From Intestinibacter sp. (lineage in GTDB: Bacteria > Bacillota > Clostridia > Peptostreptococcales > Peptostreptococcaceae), in the NCBI RefSeq assembly GCF_022780145.1, contig NZ_JALEXO010000127.1, positions 1 to 19,443 on the forward strand: a stretch of 19,443 nt of DNA, read 5' to 3'. Shown piece after piece: positions 8,040 through 16,547 of the stretch. A model generated the notes under the pieces. That model saw only the letters and a program-made list of their open reading frames with translations. It did no database searches and had not been told where the DNA came from. Made by a program: the position numbers and the translations under genes. How positions within the stretch are numbered: the stretch's first letter is position 1; the number at the start of each line of letters is the position of its first letter.

Positions 8040-8338
8040 GTTGTGTATAAATATAAAAAAGTATATAATTATAAATAATAGTCAAAAAGCATACCACTAG
8101 TTTTATAAATAATAAAATATCTAAAAAAACATAGTATATATATGTAATAAATAATACATTTTTTTATATTATAATGGTATTAAATAAATTATTTTGAGTT
8201 GAATTAACAAAAAAATGGGAATAATAATATTATATGCTATAAATAAATCTATATATTTTCCAATATGAGATAAAATTTAAAATCAAAACTATCGAGAAAT
8301 ATTATAGAATTGCTATTTTATTTATGAGGAGGGATAAT
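8040..8338. other. Gap upstream of mcsA where ctsR is normally found
   Basis: The ctsR gene that usually opens this cluster would need about 450 bp, and neither a frame nor a recognisable remnant is present. A candidate extended -10 (TGCTATAAA, 8235-8243) has no good -35; it would give a leader of about 90 nt. No CtsR tandem heptad operator or CIRCE element was found. Confidence 0.45.
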
Positions 8339-8956
8339 ATGTTGTGTCAAAAATGTAATAAAAAAGTAGCTACTGTTTTTATAAGTACAATTGTAAATGG
8401 GCAAAATAGTCAAATGTATTTATGTACAGATTGTGCAAAAGAATTTCATGATAGTATGAACTCAAATATGCAAATTCCTTTTCCTATAAATGACATTTTA
8501 TCAAATATGTCTTTCGATGAAGAGGCAGTAAATGAATTGATTGAAGGTTTAAAAGAAATGGAAATTAATGGTCAACTTAAAGGAATGATTGAACAAGAGC
8601 ATTTAGGAGAAGGACAACAAGTAGAAGGTAGTAGTGAAGCTAATGAAAATCAAAAGGTAGATATTAAATGTAGTGTCTGCAATACATCATTTGAAGATTA
8701 TAAAAAGACTGGAAAATTAGGTTGCAGTAAATGCTATTCTACTTTTGAAAAACAATTGAAGCCTATAATTGAAGGTATTTACGGATATTCAGAACATATA
8801 GGAAAATTCCCTAAAAATGAATTTAAAGATGTTCAAGTAATTAGAGCTGTAGAGCATTTAAAGGAACAATTAAATATAGCTATTCAAGAAGAAGAATATG
8901 AACAAGCAGCTAAGCTTAGAGATGAAATACTAGAACTAGAAGCTAATAATATGTAG
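8339..8956 (+). CDS. mcsA: McsA, zinc-finger activator/adaptor of McsB-ClpC
   Basis: McsA binds and activates the protein arginine kinase McsB and helps it act as a ClpC adaptor. The 205 residues contain four CxxC pairs (3-6, 29-32, 111-114, 129-132), forming two zinc-binding modules, and a C-terminal UVR-type helical hairpin (about 170-203, with QAAKLRDEI), the family layout. All eight cysteines are present. The start is ATG 8339, five bases after AGGAGGG (8327-8333). An in-frame ATG at 8324 overlaps that ribosome binding site and is rejected. It is the first gene of an mcsA-mcsB-clpC unit, with 19 nt to mcsB. It appears intact even though its partner McsB looks catalytically dead. Confidence 0.95.
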   Translation: MLCQKCNKKVATVFISTIVNGQNSQMYLCTDCAKEFHDSMNSNMQIPFPINDILSNMSFDEEAVNELIEGLKEMEINGQLKGMIEQEHLGEGQQVEGSSEANENQKVDIKCSVCNTSFEDYKKTGKLGCSKCYSTFEKQLKPIIEGIYGYSEHIGKFPKNEFKDVQVIRAVEHLKEQLNIAIQEEEYEQAAKLRDEILELEANNM

Positions 8957-8975
8957 ATATGTAGGAGGAATTTAT

Positions 8976-9965
8976 ATGGAACAAAGTGTAGTAATAAAGT
9001 CAAAAGTAGATATATCGAGAAATTTAAATGGTTACTCATTTCCACATAAGTTATCTAGCAGAGAGGCTGATATTATAATAGAAAAAGTAAATAATATTTT
9101 ATCTAGTTCTAAATATGATCTTATTTTAAATAAAACAAGAGAGTTAAGCCAAATTGAAATCGATTCACTTTTAGAGAGAGAGCTTGTAGATGGTGATTTT
9201 TTAGCAAGTGAAAATAGTGCTGTACTTGTTAATTACGATAAGACAATATGTATATTAATAAATGGACTAGATCATATAAAAATTCAAGTAGTTGGATATA
9301 ATGGTATTAAAGAGCTATACGACATAGCGAATGAAATTGATGATGAATTAGAGTCACATTTAGAATATGCATTTGATAAAGATTTAGGATACTTGACAAC
9401 ATGCCCTGTCAATGTTGGTACAGGGCTTAAAGTGACTAATACAGTGCATATACCAGCCATACAAATACTAAAGCAAGTAGATGAATACTACAAAATAGCA
9501 CATAAAATAGGTATTAATTTTAAAGGAGTATATGGCAAGACAAAATCAATATTAGGTAGCTTATACCAAGTATCTAACAGTATAACACTTGGAAGATCTG
9601 AAGAAAATATTATACAAAGTGTAGAGAGTATATCAAAGGATTTATCTAAGAGAGAATACGAAGGAAGAGAAGTATTAAAAAACGTAAGAAAAATAGACTT
9701 AGAAGATGATGTTTTTAGATCTTTAGCTATATTATCAAGTGCTAGAGTTATCACTAATACAGAGCTTATGAGATGTTTATCTAGTGTAAAGCTTGGAATA
9801 GAAATGGGTTATATAGAGGATGTAAGTTTAGAAAAAATAAAAAAATTAATGACAGGAAGACAACCTTATTTAAAAGTTATAAGCGCATACGATGACGAAG
9901 AGAAAATAAAAAGAGCATCTTATATTAGAAGGGAATTTAGTCTAGCTAATAGAAATAGTAAATAA
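8976..9965 (+). CDS. mcsB: McsB-family protein, predicted catalytically inactive arginine kinase
   Basis: Identified by position between mcsA and clpC and by phosphagen-kinase landmarks such as YLTTCPVNVGTG (139-150). McsB normally phosphorylates arginines to mark proteins for ClpCP. Here the key residues are replaced. The motif SSRxRLAR reads KSKVDISR (8-15). NEEDHxR reads NGLDHIK (96-102), so the catalytic Glu is Leu98. CPTNVGTGLR ends in Lys152. RGxYGEGSE reads KGVYGKTKS (183-191), so the second catalytic Glu is Lys188. All five phosphate-binding Arg (arginine kinase R124, R126, R229, R280, R309) become K10, D12, K102, K152 and K183. The phosphoarginine-binding RDxxRA motif is EKIKRA (309-314). 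The conserved active-site Cys survives as C143. At 329 residues it is slightly shorter than B. subtilis McsB. The ORF is intact with a strong ribosome binding site (TAGGAGGA), so it is expressed and constrained, not a decayed gene. An adaptor or scaffold role is inferred. Confidence 0.9.
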   Translation: MEQSVVIKSKVDISRNLNGYSFPHKLSSREADIIIEKVNNILSSSKYDLILNKTRELSQIEIDSLLERELVDGDFLASENSAVLVNYDKTICILINGLDHIKIQVVGYNGIKELYDIANEIDDELESHLEYAFDKDLGYLTTCPVNVGTGLKVTNTVHIPAIQILKQVDEYYKIAHKIGINFKGVYGKTKSILGSLYQVSNSITLGRSEENIIQSVESISKDLSKREYEGREVLKNVRKIDLEDDVFRSLAILSSARVITNTELMRCLSSVKLGIEMGYIEDVSLEKIKKLMTGRQPYLKVISAYDDEEKIKRASYIRREFSLANRNSK

Positions 9966-10024
9966 TATTATTTCTATATCTATATAGATGATTTATCTGT
10001 ATAGAATTGATAGGAGGGATTGAT

Positions 10025-12472
10025 ATGTACTTCAATAGATTTACTCAAGGTGCCAAGGCTTCCATAAATCTAGGTAAGAGTTGTGCGAAAAGCTTAGGAC
10101 ATAGAGTAGTAGGAACAGAGCACTTAATAGTCGGACTTTTAAAGGAAAGATATGGGATTGCAGCGAGAGTACTTAAAAATTTAGGTATAGATGAAAAAAC
10201 TTTTGAAAATAAATTAATAGAAGTAGAAGGTAGGAATGATCCAGTTGAAGGCGATATTCCTCTAAGTCCACGCTCAAAACAAATTTTAGAGAAAGCAGCT
10301 GTTTTCGCTAATAAATTAAATACAAATTACATAGGAACTGAACATATACTTCTTGCAATAGCTCAAGAAGGAGAAGGTTTGGGAATAAATCTACTTAGTA
10401 ATTTAGGTGTAGACCAAAGGGAATTAGTAGAATCAATTATGAAAATGATGGGAGTTGAAAATTATTCAGTGGAACCAGCAAGACCAAATGATACAAACAG
10501 AGAAGAAGCTTCAACATCAAAGCTTTTAGATAAATACGGTGTGAATCTAACAGAAGAAGCTAAAAAAGGAAAAATAGATCCCGTTATTTGTAGAGAAAAA
10601 GAAATACAAAGAGTAATTCAAATTTTAAGTAGAAGAACAAAAAATAATCCTGTGCTTATAGGAGATCCCGGTGTTGGTAAAACTTCTGTAGCAGAAGGGT
10701 TGGCTATAAATATTTCTAAAGGTAGAGTACCAGATACTTTGAAGGGTAAGTCACTGTATACTTTAGACATGGGAAGCTTATTAGCAGGAGCTAAGTATAG
10801 AGGTGAATTTGAAGAGAGAGTAAAACAAGTAATAGATGAGGTTAAGAAAAGAGAAAATATAGTTTTATTTATAGATGAATTACATACAATTGTAGGAGCT
10901 GGATCTACAGGGGAAGGTTCAATAGATGCATCAAATATTTTAAAACCTGTATTAGCAAGAGGAGAAATGCAAATAATAGGAGCAACTACTATTGATGAAT
11001 ACAGAAAGCATATAGAAAAGGATGCGGCATTAGAACGTAGATTTCAACCAGTTTTAGTTGAAGAACCTACTAAAGAAAGTACAATAAAAATACTTGAAAT
11101 ACTTAGAGACAGATATGAAGCTCATCATAAGGTAAAAATAACAGATGAAGCTATAGAAGCTGCAGTTGATTTATCAGTTAGATATATAACAGATAGATTT
11201 TTACCAGATAAGGCTATAGACTTAATCGATGAAGCAGGCTCAAAGGTTAGATTGAGAGAAAGTACTCCGCCAGAGGAAATAAAAGAATTAGAAGATAGAA
11301 TAGAAAGTATAAACAACGAAAAAGAAGAGGCTGTTAGATGCCAAAACTTCGAAAAGGCAGCTAAGGTCAGAGATGAACAAAGAAGACTAAAGGAAGAATT
11401 AAAGCAAATTAGAGAAAAATGGAATAACTCGACAAAGACTAAAAATACAGTTACTGCAGAAGTAATAGCAGATATTGTATCTATGTGGACTGGAATACCT
11501 GTAAACAAAATAGTCGAAGAAGAAGCTGAGAAATTATTAAATATGGAAAATATCCTACACAAAAGGGTTGTAGGACAAGAAGAGGCTATAAAATCTATAG
11601 CTACAGCTATCAGAAGATCGAGAGCAGGTATAAAGGACCCAAGTAAACCAATAGGTTCTTTCTTATTCCTAGGACCAACTGGTGTAGGTAAAACAGAATT
11701 AAGTAAGGCTCTAGCAGAAGCACAATTTGGAGACGAAAATCAAATAATCAGAATCGATATGTCTGAATACATGGAAAAACACGCTGTATCTAGATTAATA
11801 GGTTCTCCTCCAGGATATGTAGGATATGACGAGGGAGGACAATTAACAGAACAAGTTAGAAAGAAACCATATTCAGTTATACTATTTGATGAAATTGAAA
11901 AAGCGCATCCAGATGTATTTAATATTTTATTACAAATATTAGATGATGGTAGACTTACAGATTCTAAAGGAAGAACTGTAGACTTTAAAAACTGTATAAT
12001 AATATTAACTTCAAATGTCGGAGCAACTGCAATTAAAAAGCAAAAGAGACTAGGATTTGGAGTTATAGACGAAAAAGAAATACAAAAAGATGAATACGAA
12101 AAAATGAAAGAAACTATTATGACAGAATTGAAAAAGCAATTTAGACCAGAGTTTCTAAATAGAATAGACGACATAGTAGTATTCCATTCATTGACTAAAG
12201 AAAATATTTCAAGCATCGTAGTTCTAATGTGCAAACAATTAATAGATAGATTAAAAGAATTAGAAATAGACTTAGAATTACAACCAGATGCTATAGACTT
12301 AATTGCAAAAGAAGGTATTGATCTTGAATATGGTGCAAGACCATTAAAAAGAGCAATACAAAATCATTTAGAAAACGAATTATCTGAGTTGATTTTACAG
12401 AGAGCAATTAAAGCTGGCGACACTGTTGTGGCAAGTGCGAAGGATGATAAGATGGTATTTACAGTGAAATAG
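10025..12472 (+). CDS. clpC: ClpC, AAA+ unfoldase of the ClpCP protease
   Basis: Hexameric ATPase that unfolds proteins and feeds them to ClpP. The 815 residues show two N-terminal Clp repeats (about 1-145), AAA1 with Walker A GDPGVGKT (213-220) and Walker B LFIDE (281-285), a middle coiled-coil domain with a UVR-like segment (about 420-462), AAA2 with GPTGVGKT (550-557) and LFDE (620-623), and a ClpP-docking LGF tripeptide (676-678). E32 and E106, in two GTEH motifs, match by number the ClpC residues that bind phosphoarginine in B. subtilis. GTEH is common in ClpC, so this alone does not prove the function. ATG 10025 follows AGGAGGG (10012-10018); the upstream TTG at 10007 is rejected. It lies 59 bp after mcsB in the same operon. 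Confidence 0.98.
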   Translation: MYFNRFTQGAKASINLGKSCAKSLGHRVVGTEHLIVGLLKERYGIAARVLKNLGIDEKTFENKLIEVEGRNDPVEGDIPLSPRSKQILEKAAVFANKLNTNYIGTEHILLAIAQEGEGLGINLLSNLGVDQRELVESIMKMMGVENYSVEPARPNDTNREEASTSKLLDKYGVNLTEEAKKGKIDPVICREKEIQRVIQILSRRTKNNPVLIGDPGVGKTSVAEGLAINISKGRVPDTLKGKSLYTLDMGSLLAGAKYRGEFEERVKQVIDEVKKRENIVLFIDELHTIVGAGSTGEGSIDASNILKPVLARGEMQIIGATTIDEYRKHIEKDAALERRFQPVLVEEPTKESTIKILEILRDRYEAHHKVKITDEAIEAAVDLSVRYITDRFLPDKAIDLIDEAGSKVRLRESTPPEEIKELEDRIESINNEKEEAVRCQNFEKAAKVRDEQRRLKEELKQIREKWNNSTKTKNTVTAEVIADIVSMWTGIPVNKIVEEEAEKLLNMENILHKRVVGQEEAIKSIATAIRRSRAGIKDPSKPIGSFLFLGPTGVGKTELSKALAEAQFGDENQIIRIDMSEYMEKHAVSRLIGSPPGYVGYDEGGQLTEQVRKKPYSVILFDEIEKAHPDVFNILLQILDDGRLTDSKGRTVDFKNCIIILTSNVGATAIKKQKRLGFGVIDEKEIQKDEYEKMKETIMTELKKQFRPEFLNRIDDIVVFHSLTKENISSIVVLMCKQLIDRLKELEIDLELQPDAIDLIAKEGIDLEYGARPLKRAIQNHLENELSELILQRAIKAGDTVVASAKDDKMVFTVK

Positions 12473-12498
12473 ATTAAAATTTCCTACGTCTTTATTTA

Positions 12499-12522
12499 TT
12501 AGGGGAGTTAAAGCTCCCCTAA
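12499..12522 (+). terminator. Stem-loop after clpC (weak or non-canonical terminator)
   Basis: TTAGGGGAG (12499-12507) pairs perfectly with CTCCCCTAA (12514-12522) around loop TTAAAG. It is GC-rich for this region, but no T run follows on either strand. It could be a partial terminator or an mRNA 3'-end protecting/processing hairpin between clpC and radA. Confidence 0.45.
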
Positions 12523-12644
12523 ATTAATATTAAATTAAAAATAAATTATAAATTTTAAGGATTATGTAAGAAATATTTGATATTATTACAATAAGATATA
12601 TGTTATTCTAATAATACAATGATATGTTAAGGGTGATAAATTTA

Positions 12645-14012
12645 ATGGCAAAAATTAGAACTAAATACGTATGTCAGTCATGTGGTTATGAAACCAGTAA
12701 ATGGATGGGCAAGTGCCCAGAATGTATGAAATGGAATTCTTTTGTAGAAGAAGTAGAAGAGAAAAAAAGTAAAAAAGAAGTTTTTGTTATAGATAAATCA
12801 AATTCAAAGCCTGTTAGTATAAATTCTATAGTAGCTGTAAAGGAAGAAAGATTTACGACAAGCATAGATGAATTGGATAGAGTTTTAGGTGGAGGAATTG
12901 TAAAGGGATCCTTAGTTTTAGTAGGAGGAGATCCTGGAATAGGAAAATCTACACTTTTAATGCAAGTATCTAGCAATGTTGCTAATACTAATAAAAAAGT
13001 ATTATATATATCAGGTGAGGAATCTGAATCTCAAATAAAAATGAGAGCCAGTAGATTAGGTGTTAATTCACAAAATTTATATATTTTCGCTGAAAATAAT
13101 TTGAGCATAATAGAAGCATATTTAGAAAAATTAAATCCTGAATTGATTATAGTAGACTCAATTCAAACTGTATATTCCCCAGAGATATCCTCAGCTCCTG
13201 GTACTGTGAGCCAAATTAAAGAAGGAACATCAAAATTTATGAAAATATCTAAAAAGATGGGAATATCCACATTTATAGTGGGACATGTTACTAAAGAAGG
13301 GTCTTTAGCAGGACCTAAACTGTTGGAGCATATGGTAGATACAGTGCTATATTTTGAAGGAGAAAGATATAACTCTTATAGATTAGTCAGAGCTGTCAAG
13401 AATAGATTTGGTTCAACTAACGAATTAGGAGTATTTGAGATGAAGGATATAGGGTTGGTTGAGCTTAAAAATCCTTCACAAGTATTGATTTCTGAAAAGC
13501 CAAAGGATGTATCAGGTTCTGTCATAATATCGACAGTTGAAGGAACTAGACCGATGCTTTTAGAGTTGCAGGCTTTAGTAGCTCCTACAAATTTTGGTAT
13601 GGCGAGAAGAACATCTACAGGTGTTGATTTTAATAGGGTAGCTCTATTATTAGCTGTTCTTGAGAAGAGAATTGGATTACAAATTCAAAACCAAGATGTC
13701 TATATAAATATAGTTGGAGGAATAAGAATAAATGAGCCGTCAATAGACTTGGGTATAGTTATTGCTGTAGCCTCAAGCTTTAGAAATATACCTATAGCAT
13801 CAGATATTGTTGTTACAGGAGAGGTTGGTTTAACTGGTGAAATAAGAGCTGTAAGTTATATTGAAAAAAGAATTTCAGAATGTAAAAAGCTAGGCTTTAA
13901 AAAAATTGTAATACCAAAAAATAATTACGAAGCAGTAAAAGATGTAAAAGGTATAGAGATAATTCCCGTTGACAATCTTAGACAAGCAATAAATATAGTG
14001 CTAAGGGGGTAA
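12645..14012 (+). CDS. radA: RadA/Sms, DNA repair and branch-migration ATPase
   Basis: RecA-like hexameric helicase that processes recombination intermediates. Its 455 residues show an N-terminal zinc finger (C10, C13, C24, C27), Walker A GDPGIGKST (95-103), Walker B LIIVDSIQ (about 167-174), the RadA-specific KNRFG motif (252-256) and a C-terminal Lon-protease-like domain (about 285-455) that is structural, not proteolytic, in RadA. The start ATG 12645 gives the family N-terminus MAKIRTKYVC and lies about eight bases after AAGGGTGA. An in-frame ATG seven codons upstream overlaps that site and is rejected. The gap of 172 bp after clpC, containing a hairpin, suggests at least partly separate expression. 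disA starts five bases after the stop, and in B. subtilis RadA modulates DisA. Confidence 0.97.
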   Translation: MAKIRTKYVCQSCGYETSKWMGKCPECMKWNSFVEEVEEKKSKKEVFVIDKSNSKPVSINSIVAVKEERFTTSIDELDRVLGGGIVKGSLVLVGGDPGIGKSTLLMQVSSNVANTNKKVLYISGEESESQIKMRASRLGVNSQNLYIFAENNLSIIEAYLEKLNPELIIVDSIQTVYSPEISSAPGTVSQIKEGTSKFMKISKKMGISTFIVGHVTKEGSLAGPKLLEHMVDTVLYFEGERYNSYRLVRAVKNRFGSTNELGVFEMKDIGLVELKNPSQVLISEKPKDVSGSVIISTVEGTRPMLLELQALVAPTNFGMARRTSTGVDFNRVALLLAVLEKRIGLQIQNQDVYINIVGGIRINEPSIDLGIVIAVASSFRNIPIASDIVVTGEVGLTGEIRAVSYIEKRISECKKLGFKKIVIPKNNYEAVKDVKGIEIIPVDNLRQAINIVLRG

Positions 14013-14017
14013 TACTT

Positions 14018-15085
14018 ATGGATAATATAATTAATAACGAAGGTTTGTTACATGCTTTAAAAATGATATCTCCAGGAACCCCACTGAGAAAAGGTATAGA
14101 AAATGTATTGAGAGCAAAGACAGGTGGGCTTATCGTACTTGATTGTAATGAAGAGGTTATGAAAATTGTCGATGGTGGATTTAGAATAGATGCTGATTAT
14201 TCACCAGCATATTTATATGAACTAGCTAAAATGGATGGAGCTATAGTGCTTAGTGAGGATTCTAAAAAAATATTATTAGCAAATACTCAGTTAATACCAA
14301 ATTACAATATACCAACAACAGAAACAGGTACTAGACATAGAACTGCAGAAAGAGTAGCCAGACAAACTGGAGCTATTGTAATATCTATTTCTCAGAGAAG
14401 AAATGTTATTACCGTTTATAGAGGTGATCAAAAGTACGTTGTTGAAGAAATATCTGAAGTTTTTTCTAAGGCGAATCAAGCTTTGCAGACCTTACAAAAA
14501 TACAAGGATGTCTTAGATACGTGCATTTACAATTTAAATTCACTAGAATTCAACGACTTGGTTACAATTTACGATGTAATAGTAGTAGTTCAAAGTATGG
14601 AAAGAGTTATGAGAGTCGCTCAAATAATAGAAGGATATTTGATTAATTTAGGTGAAGAAGGATACCTAGTAAGGATGCAGCTGGAAGAATTAATAGGTGG
14701 AACTGAAAAAAATAGACTTTTGTTATTAAAAGATTATAAAAGAGAAAATATAGATTTAGATGAATGCCAAAAGAAAATCAGAAACTTATCTGAAGAAGAT
14801 TTGTTAAATAAAGTTAAAATAGCTAGAGTTTTAGGTTATAATGGAATTTCAGAAGACATGGATTTACAAGTTCAGACTAAAGGATATAGGATGTTAAATA
14901 AAGTACATCGTTTACCAGCATCAATTATAGAAAATTTAGTAAATTATTTTGGAAATTTCCAAGAAATTTTACAGGCCTCAATAGAAGAACTGGATGAAGT
15001 TGAGGGAATAGGTGAAATAAGAGCAACATATATTAAAAATGGACTTATAAAGTTAAAAGTAGTATTAGGTAATGGTCATATATAA
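14018..15085 (+). CDS. disA: DisA, DNA-integrity-scanning diadenylate cyclase
   Basis: DisA makes c-di-AMP from two ATP, and synthesis stops when the octamer meets branched DNA. The 355 residues hold the N-terminal DAC domain with DGA (73-75) and GTRHRTAE (104-111), both catalytic signatures intact, a helical linker (about 145-285) and a C-terminal helix-hairpin-helix DNA-binding domain (about 290-350, with EVEGIGEIRA). Length is standard. ATG 14018 follows AAGGGGGT (14003-14010), which overlaps the radA stop, so translation of the two genes is probably coupled. c-di-AMP in Firmicutes controls potassium and osmolyte uptake and, in several species, binds pyruvate carboxylase. Pyc is encoded in this window, but nothing in the sequence shows that link here. 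Confidence 0.98.
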   Translation: MDNIINNEGLLHALKMISPGTPLRKGIENVLRAKTGGLIVLDCNEEVMKIVDGGFRIDADYSPAYLYELAKMDGAIVLSEDSKKILLANTQLIPNYNIPTTETGTRHRTAERVARQTGAIVISISQRRNVITVYRGDQKYVVEEISEVFSKANQALQTLQKYKDVLDTCIYNLNSLEFNDLVTIYDVIVVVQSMERVMRVAQIIEGYLINLGEEGYLVRMQLEELIGGTEKNRLLLLKDYKRENIDLDECQKKIRNLSEEDLLNKVKIARVLGYNGISEDMDLQVQTKGYRMLNKVHRLPASIIENLVNYFGNFQEILQASIEELDEVEGIGEIRATYIKNGLIKLKVVLGNGHI

Positions 15086-15150
15086 TAATGTGACACAAAG
15101 GTATTATGAAGTTTAAATCAAAGGAATATAAATTTTAAGGGGGTGACACT

Positions 15151-16251
15151 TTGATAAGTAAGTTAATTAGAATTTTAATAGGATTATTAGGTGCAGCATT
15201 AGGAACAACCGTATATATTTTCTTAGTTAAATGCTTCCCAAATGTATTTGTGGGAATTAATGATTATAAATATATAATATCAATAGTAGTAGCATTAATA
15301 TTTGGTGTATTTTTCTACGTAATAGGACCTTGGATAATCTCAAAAATAAGAGATAGTGTAAAAGTATTAGACAAGGAAATTTCTAAATATCCACAATCTG
15401 ATATATTATTAGGAACAGTAGGTCTTATAGTAGGTTTAGTCATAGCTTATTTAATAGTTGGAGGAATAGGTACTTTTATAAATATACCAGTTATAACAGC
15501 TATAATATCTATAGTAGTATATCTATTTATGGGATATTTAGGTATTAGAATTGCATTAAAAAGTAGAGATGATTTATTTAACATAAATAGATTGAGTAAG
15601 CTTACAGCGTCTTTAAATAAAGAAAAACAAGCTAAGAAAGAAATTATAGTAAAACAAATACCACCAAAAGTATTAGATACAAGTGTAATAATTGATGGTA
15701 GAATATCAGATATATGTAAAACTGGATTTATCGAAGGTAAATTAGTAATACCTAGATTTGTTTTAAATGAGTTGCAACATATAGCCGATTCTTCTGATGA
15801 TTTAAAGAGAGTTAGAGGTAGAAGAGGTCTTGATATACTTAATTCAATTCAAAAAGAACTTGATATAGATGTTGAGATAAGTGACATCGACTTTGAGGAT
15901 ATACCAGAGGTTGATAGTAAACTTCTAAAATTAGCTCAAACTATAGGAGGAAAAGTAGTTACTAATGATTTTAATCTTAATAAGGTAGCTCAATTCCAAG
16001 GAGTAGAAGTCTTAAATATAAATGAATTAGCGAATGCAGTAAAACCAGTTGCAATACCTGGAGAGCAAATGTTAGCTCAAGTTGTAAAAGAAGGTAAAGA
16101 ACAAAATCAGGGAATAGCTTATTTAGATGATGGTACGATGATAGTTGTAGATGGAGGTAGAAAATATATAGGACAAACTATAACTGTATTAGTTACATCA
16201 GTACTTCAAACACCAGCAGGAAGAATGATATTTGGAAAACCTAAAAACTAA
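15151..16251 (+). CDS. YacL-like membrane PIN/TRAM domain protein
   Basis: A 366-residue protein with four hydrophobic membrane segments (about 5-27, 40-64, 85-108 and 111-135), a cytoplasmic PIN nuclease-like domain (about 172-290) and a TRAM RNA-binding domain (about 295-366). PIN acidic residues are present: D176 in LDTSVIIDG, E207 in LNELQ, D255 and D273 in TNDFN. The physiological role of YacL is unsettled; membrane-tethered RNA processing is the usual inference. The start is TTG 15151, six bases after AAGGGGGTG (15137-15145). No ATG lies upstream in frame and the residues from TTG encode the first membrane helix, so the TTG start is well supported. It ends the mcsA-yacL cluster and has its own terminator. 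Confidence 0.95.
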   Translation: MISKLIRILIGLLGAALGTTVYIFLVKCFPNVFVGINDYKYIISIVVALIFGVFFYVIGPWIISKIRDSVKVLDKEISKYPQSDILLGTVGLIVGLVIAYLIVGGIGTFINIPVITAIISIVVYLFMGYLGIRIALKSRDDLFNINRLSKLTASLNKEKQAKKEIIVKQIPPKVLDTSVIIDGRISDICKTGFIEGKLVIPRFVLNELQHIADSSDDLKRVRGRRGLDILNSIQKELDIDVEISDIDFEDIPEVDSKLLKLAQTIGGKVVTNDFNLNKVAQFQGVEVLNINELANAVKPVAIPGEQMLAQVVKEGKEQNQGIAYLDDGTMIVVDGGRKYIGQTITVLVTSVLQTPAGRMIFGKPKN

Positions 16252-16330
16252 ATTTTATATAAGAAACATTGTAAATTCATGGGAAATTTATAGTTTTAGA
16301 TATATAATGTAAAATTATTATATGATTATA

Positions 16331-16357
16331 GAGGAGAGTCGATATGACTCTCTTTTA
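16331..16357 (+). terminator. Terminator of the clpC-radA-disA-yacL cluster
   Basis: GAGAGTC (16334-16340) pairs with GACTCTC (16346-16352) around loop GATAT, followed by TTTTATAATTT. Confidence 0.88.
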
Positions 16358-16428
16358 TAATTTGTAAAAAAAATATACATATTCAGGAAAAAATATTATA
16401 ATTAAAAATGAATAATATTAAAAAACAC

Positions 16429-16502
16429 TTTTACAAATGTTCTTGGTTAAATTCTTGGTAAACATTTTCAAAACTGAAAGGAAAAATAATGTATTAAATT
16501 TT
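16429..16502 (+). promoter_or_regulatory. Two-block regulatory module, copy A (upstream of the PRD regulator)
   Basis: TTTTACAAATGTTCTT (16429-16444) and AATGTATTAAATTTT (16488-16502) both recur exactly upstream of the next operon (19087-19161), with starts 59 bp apart here and 60 there. Between them ATTTTC (16464-16469) and GGAAAAA (16480-16486) are also shared at the same relative places. TATTAA in the second block could be a poor -10 of an activator-dependent promoter. A direct repeat with 12-bp period (16440-16462) and a cre-like sequence (16456-16471, 13 of 16 matches to RRGAAAANGTTTTCWW) lie inside. Confidence 0.6.
16440..16462 (+). repeat. Tandem direct repeat inside module A
   Basis: TTCTTGGTTAAA (16440-16451) is followed immediately by TTCTTGGTAAA (16452-16462), one base shorter. 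A period of about 12 bp, roughly one helical turn, would suit a dimeric regulator. It is not present in module B. Confidence 0.6.
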
Positions 16503-16547
16503 TTTTTGATTTAATATAGACTAAAAAATGTAAGGAGGAGTCCGTGC

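Noticed and set aside
8080..8096. Possible CtsR operator (AGTCAAA)
   Set aside because: Only one heptad matches; the second heptad at the required spacing (CATACCA) does not resemble GGTCAAA.
8324..8338. Upstream ATG for mcsA
   Set aside because: It overlaps the Shine-Dalgarno of the ATG at 8339, and McsA proteins start with the CxxC segment directly after Met.
16456..16471. CcpA cre-like site in module A
   Set aside because: It has three mismatches of 16 to the C. difficile-type consensus, and the equivalent place in module B matches much worse, so it was not called separately.
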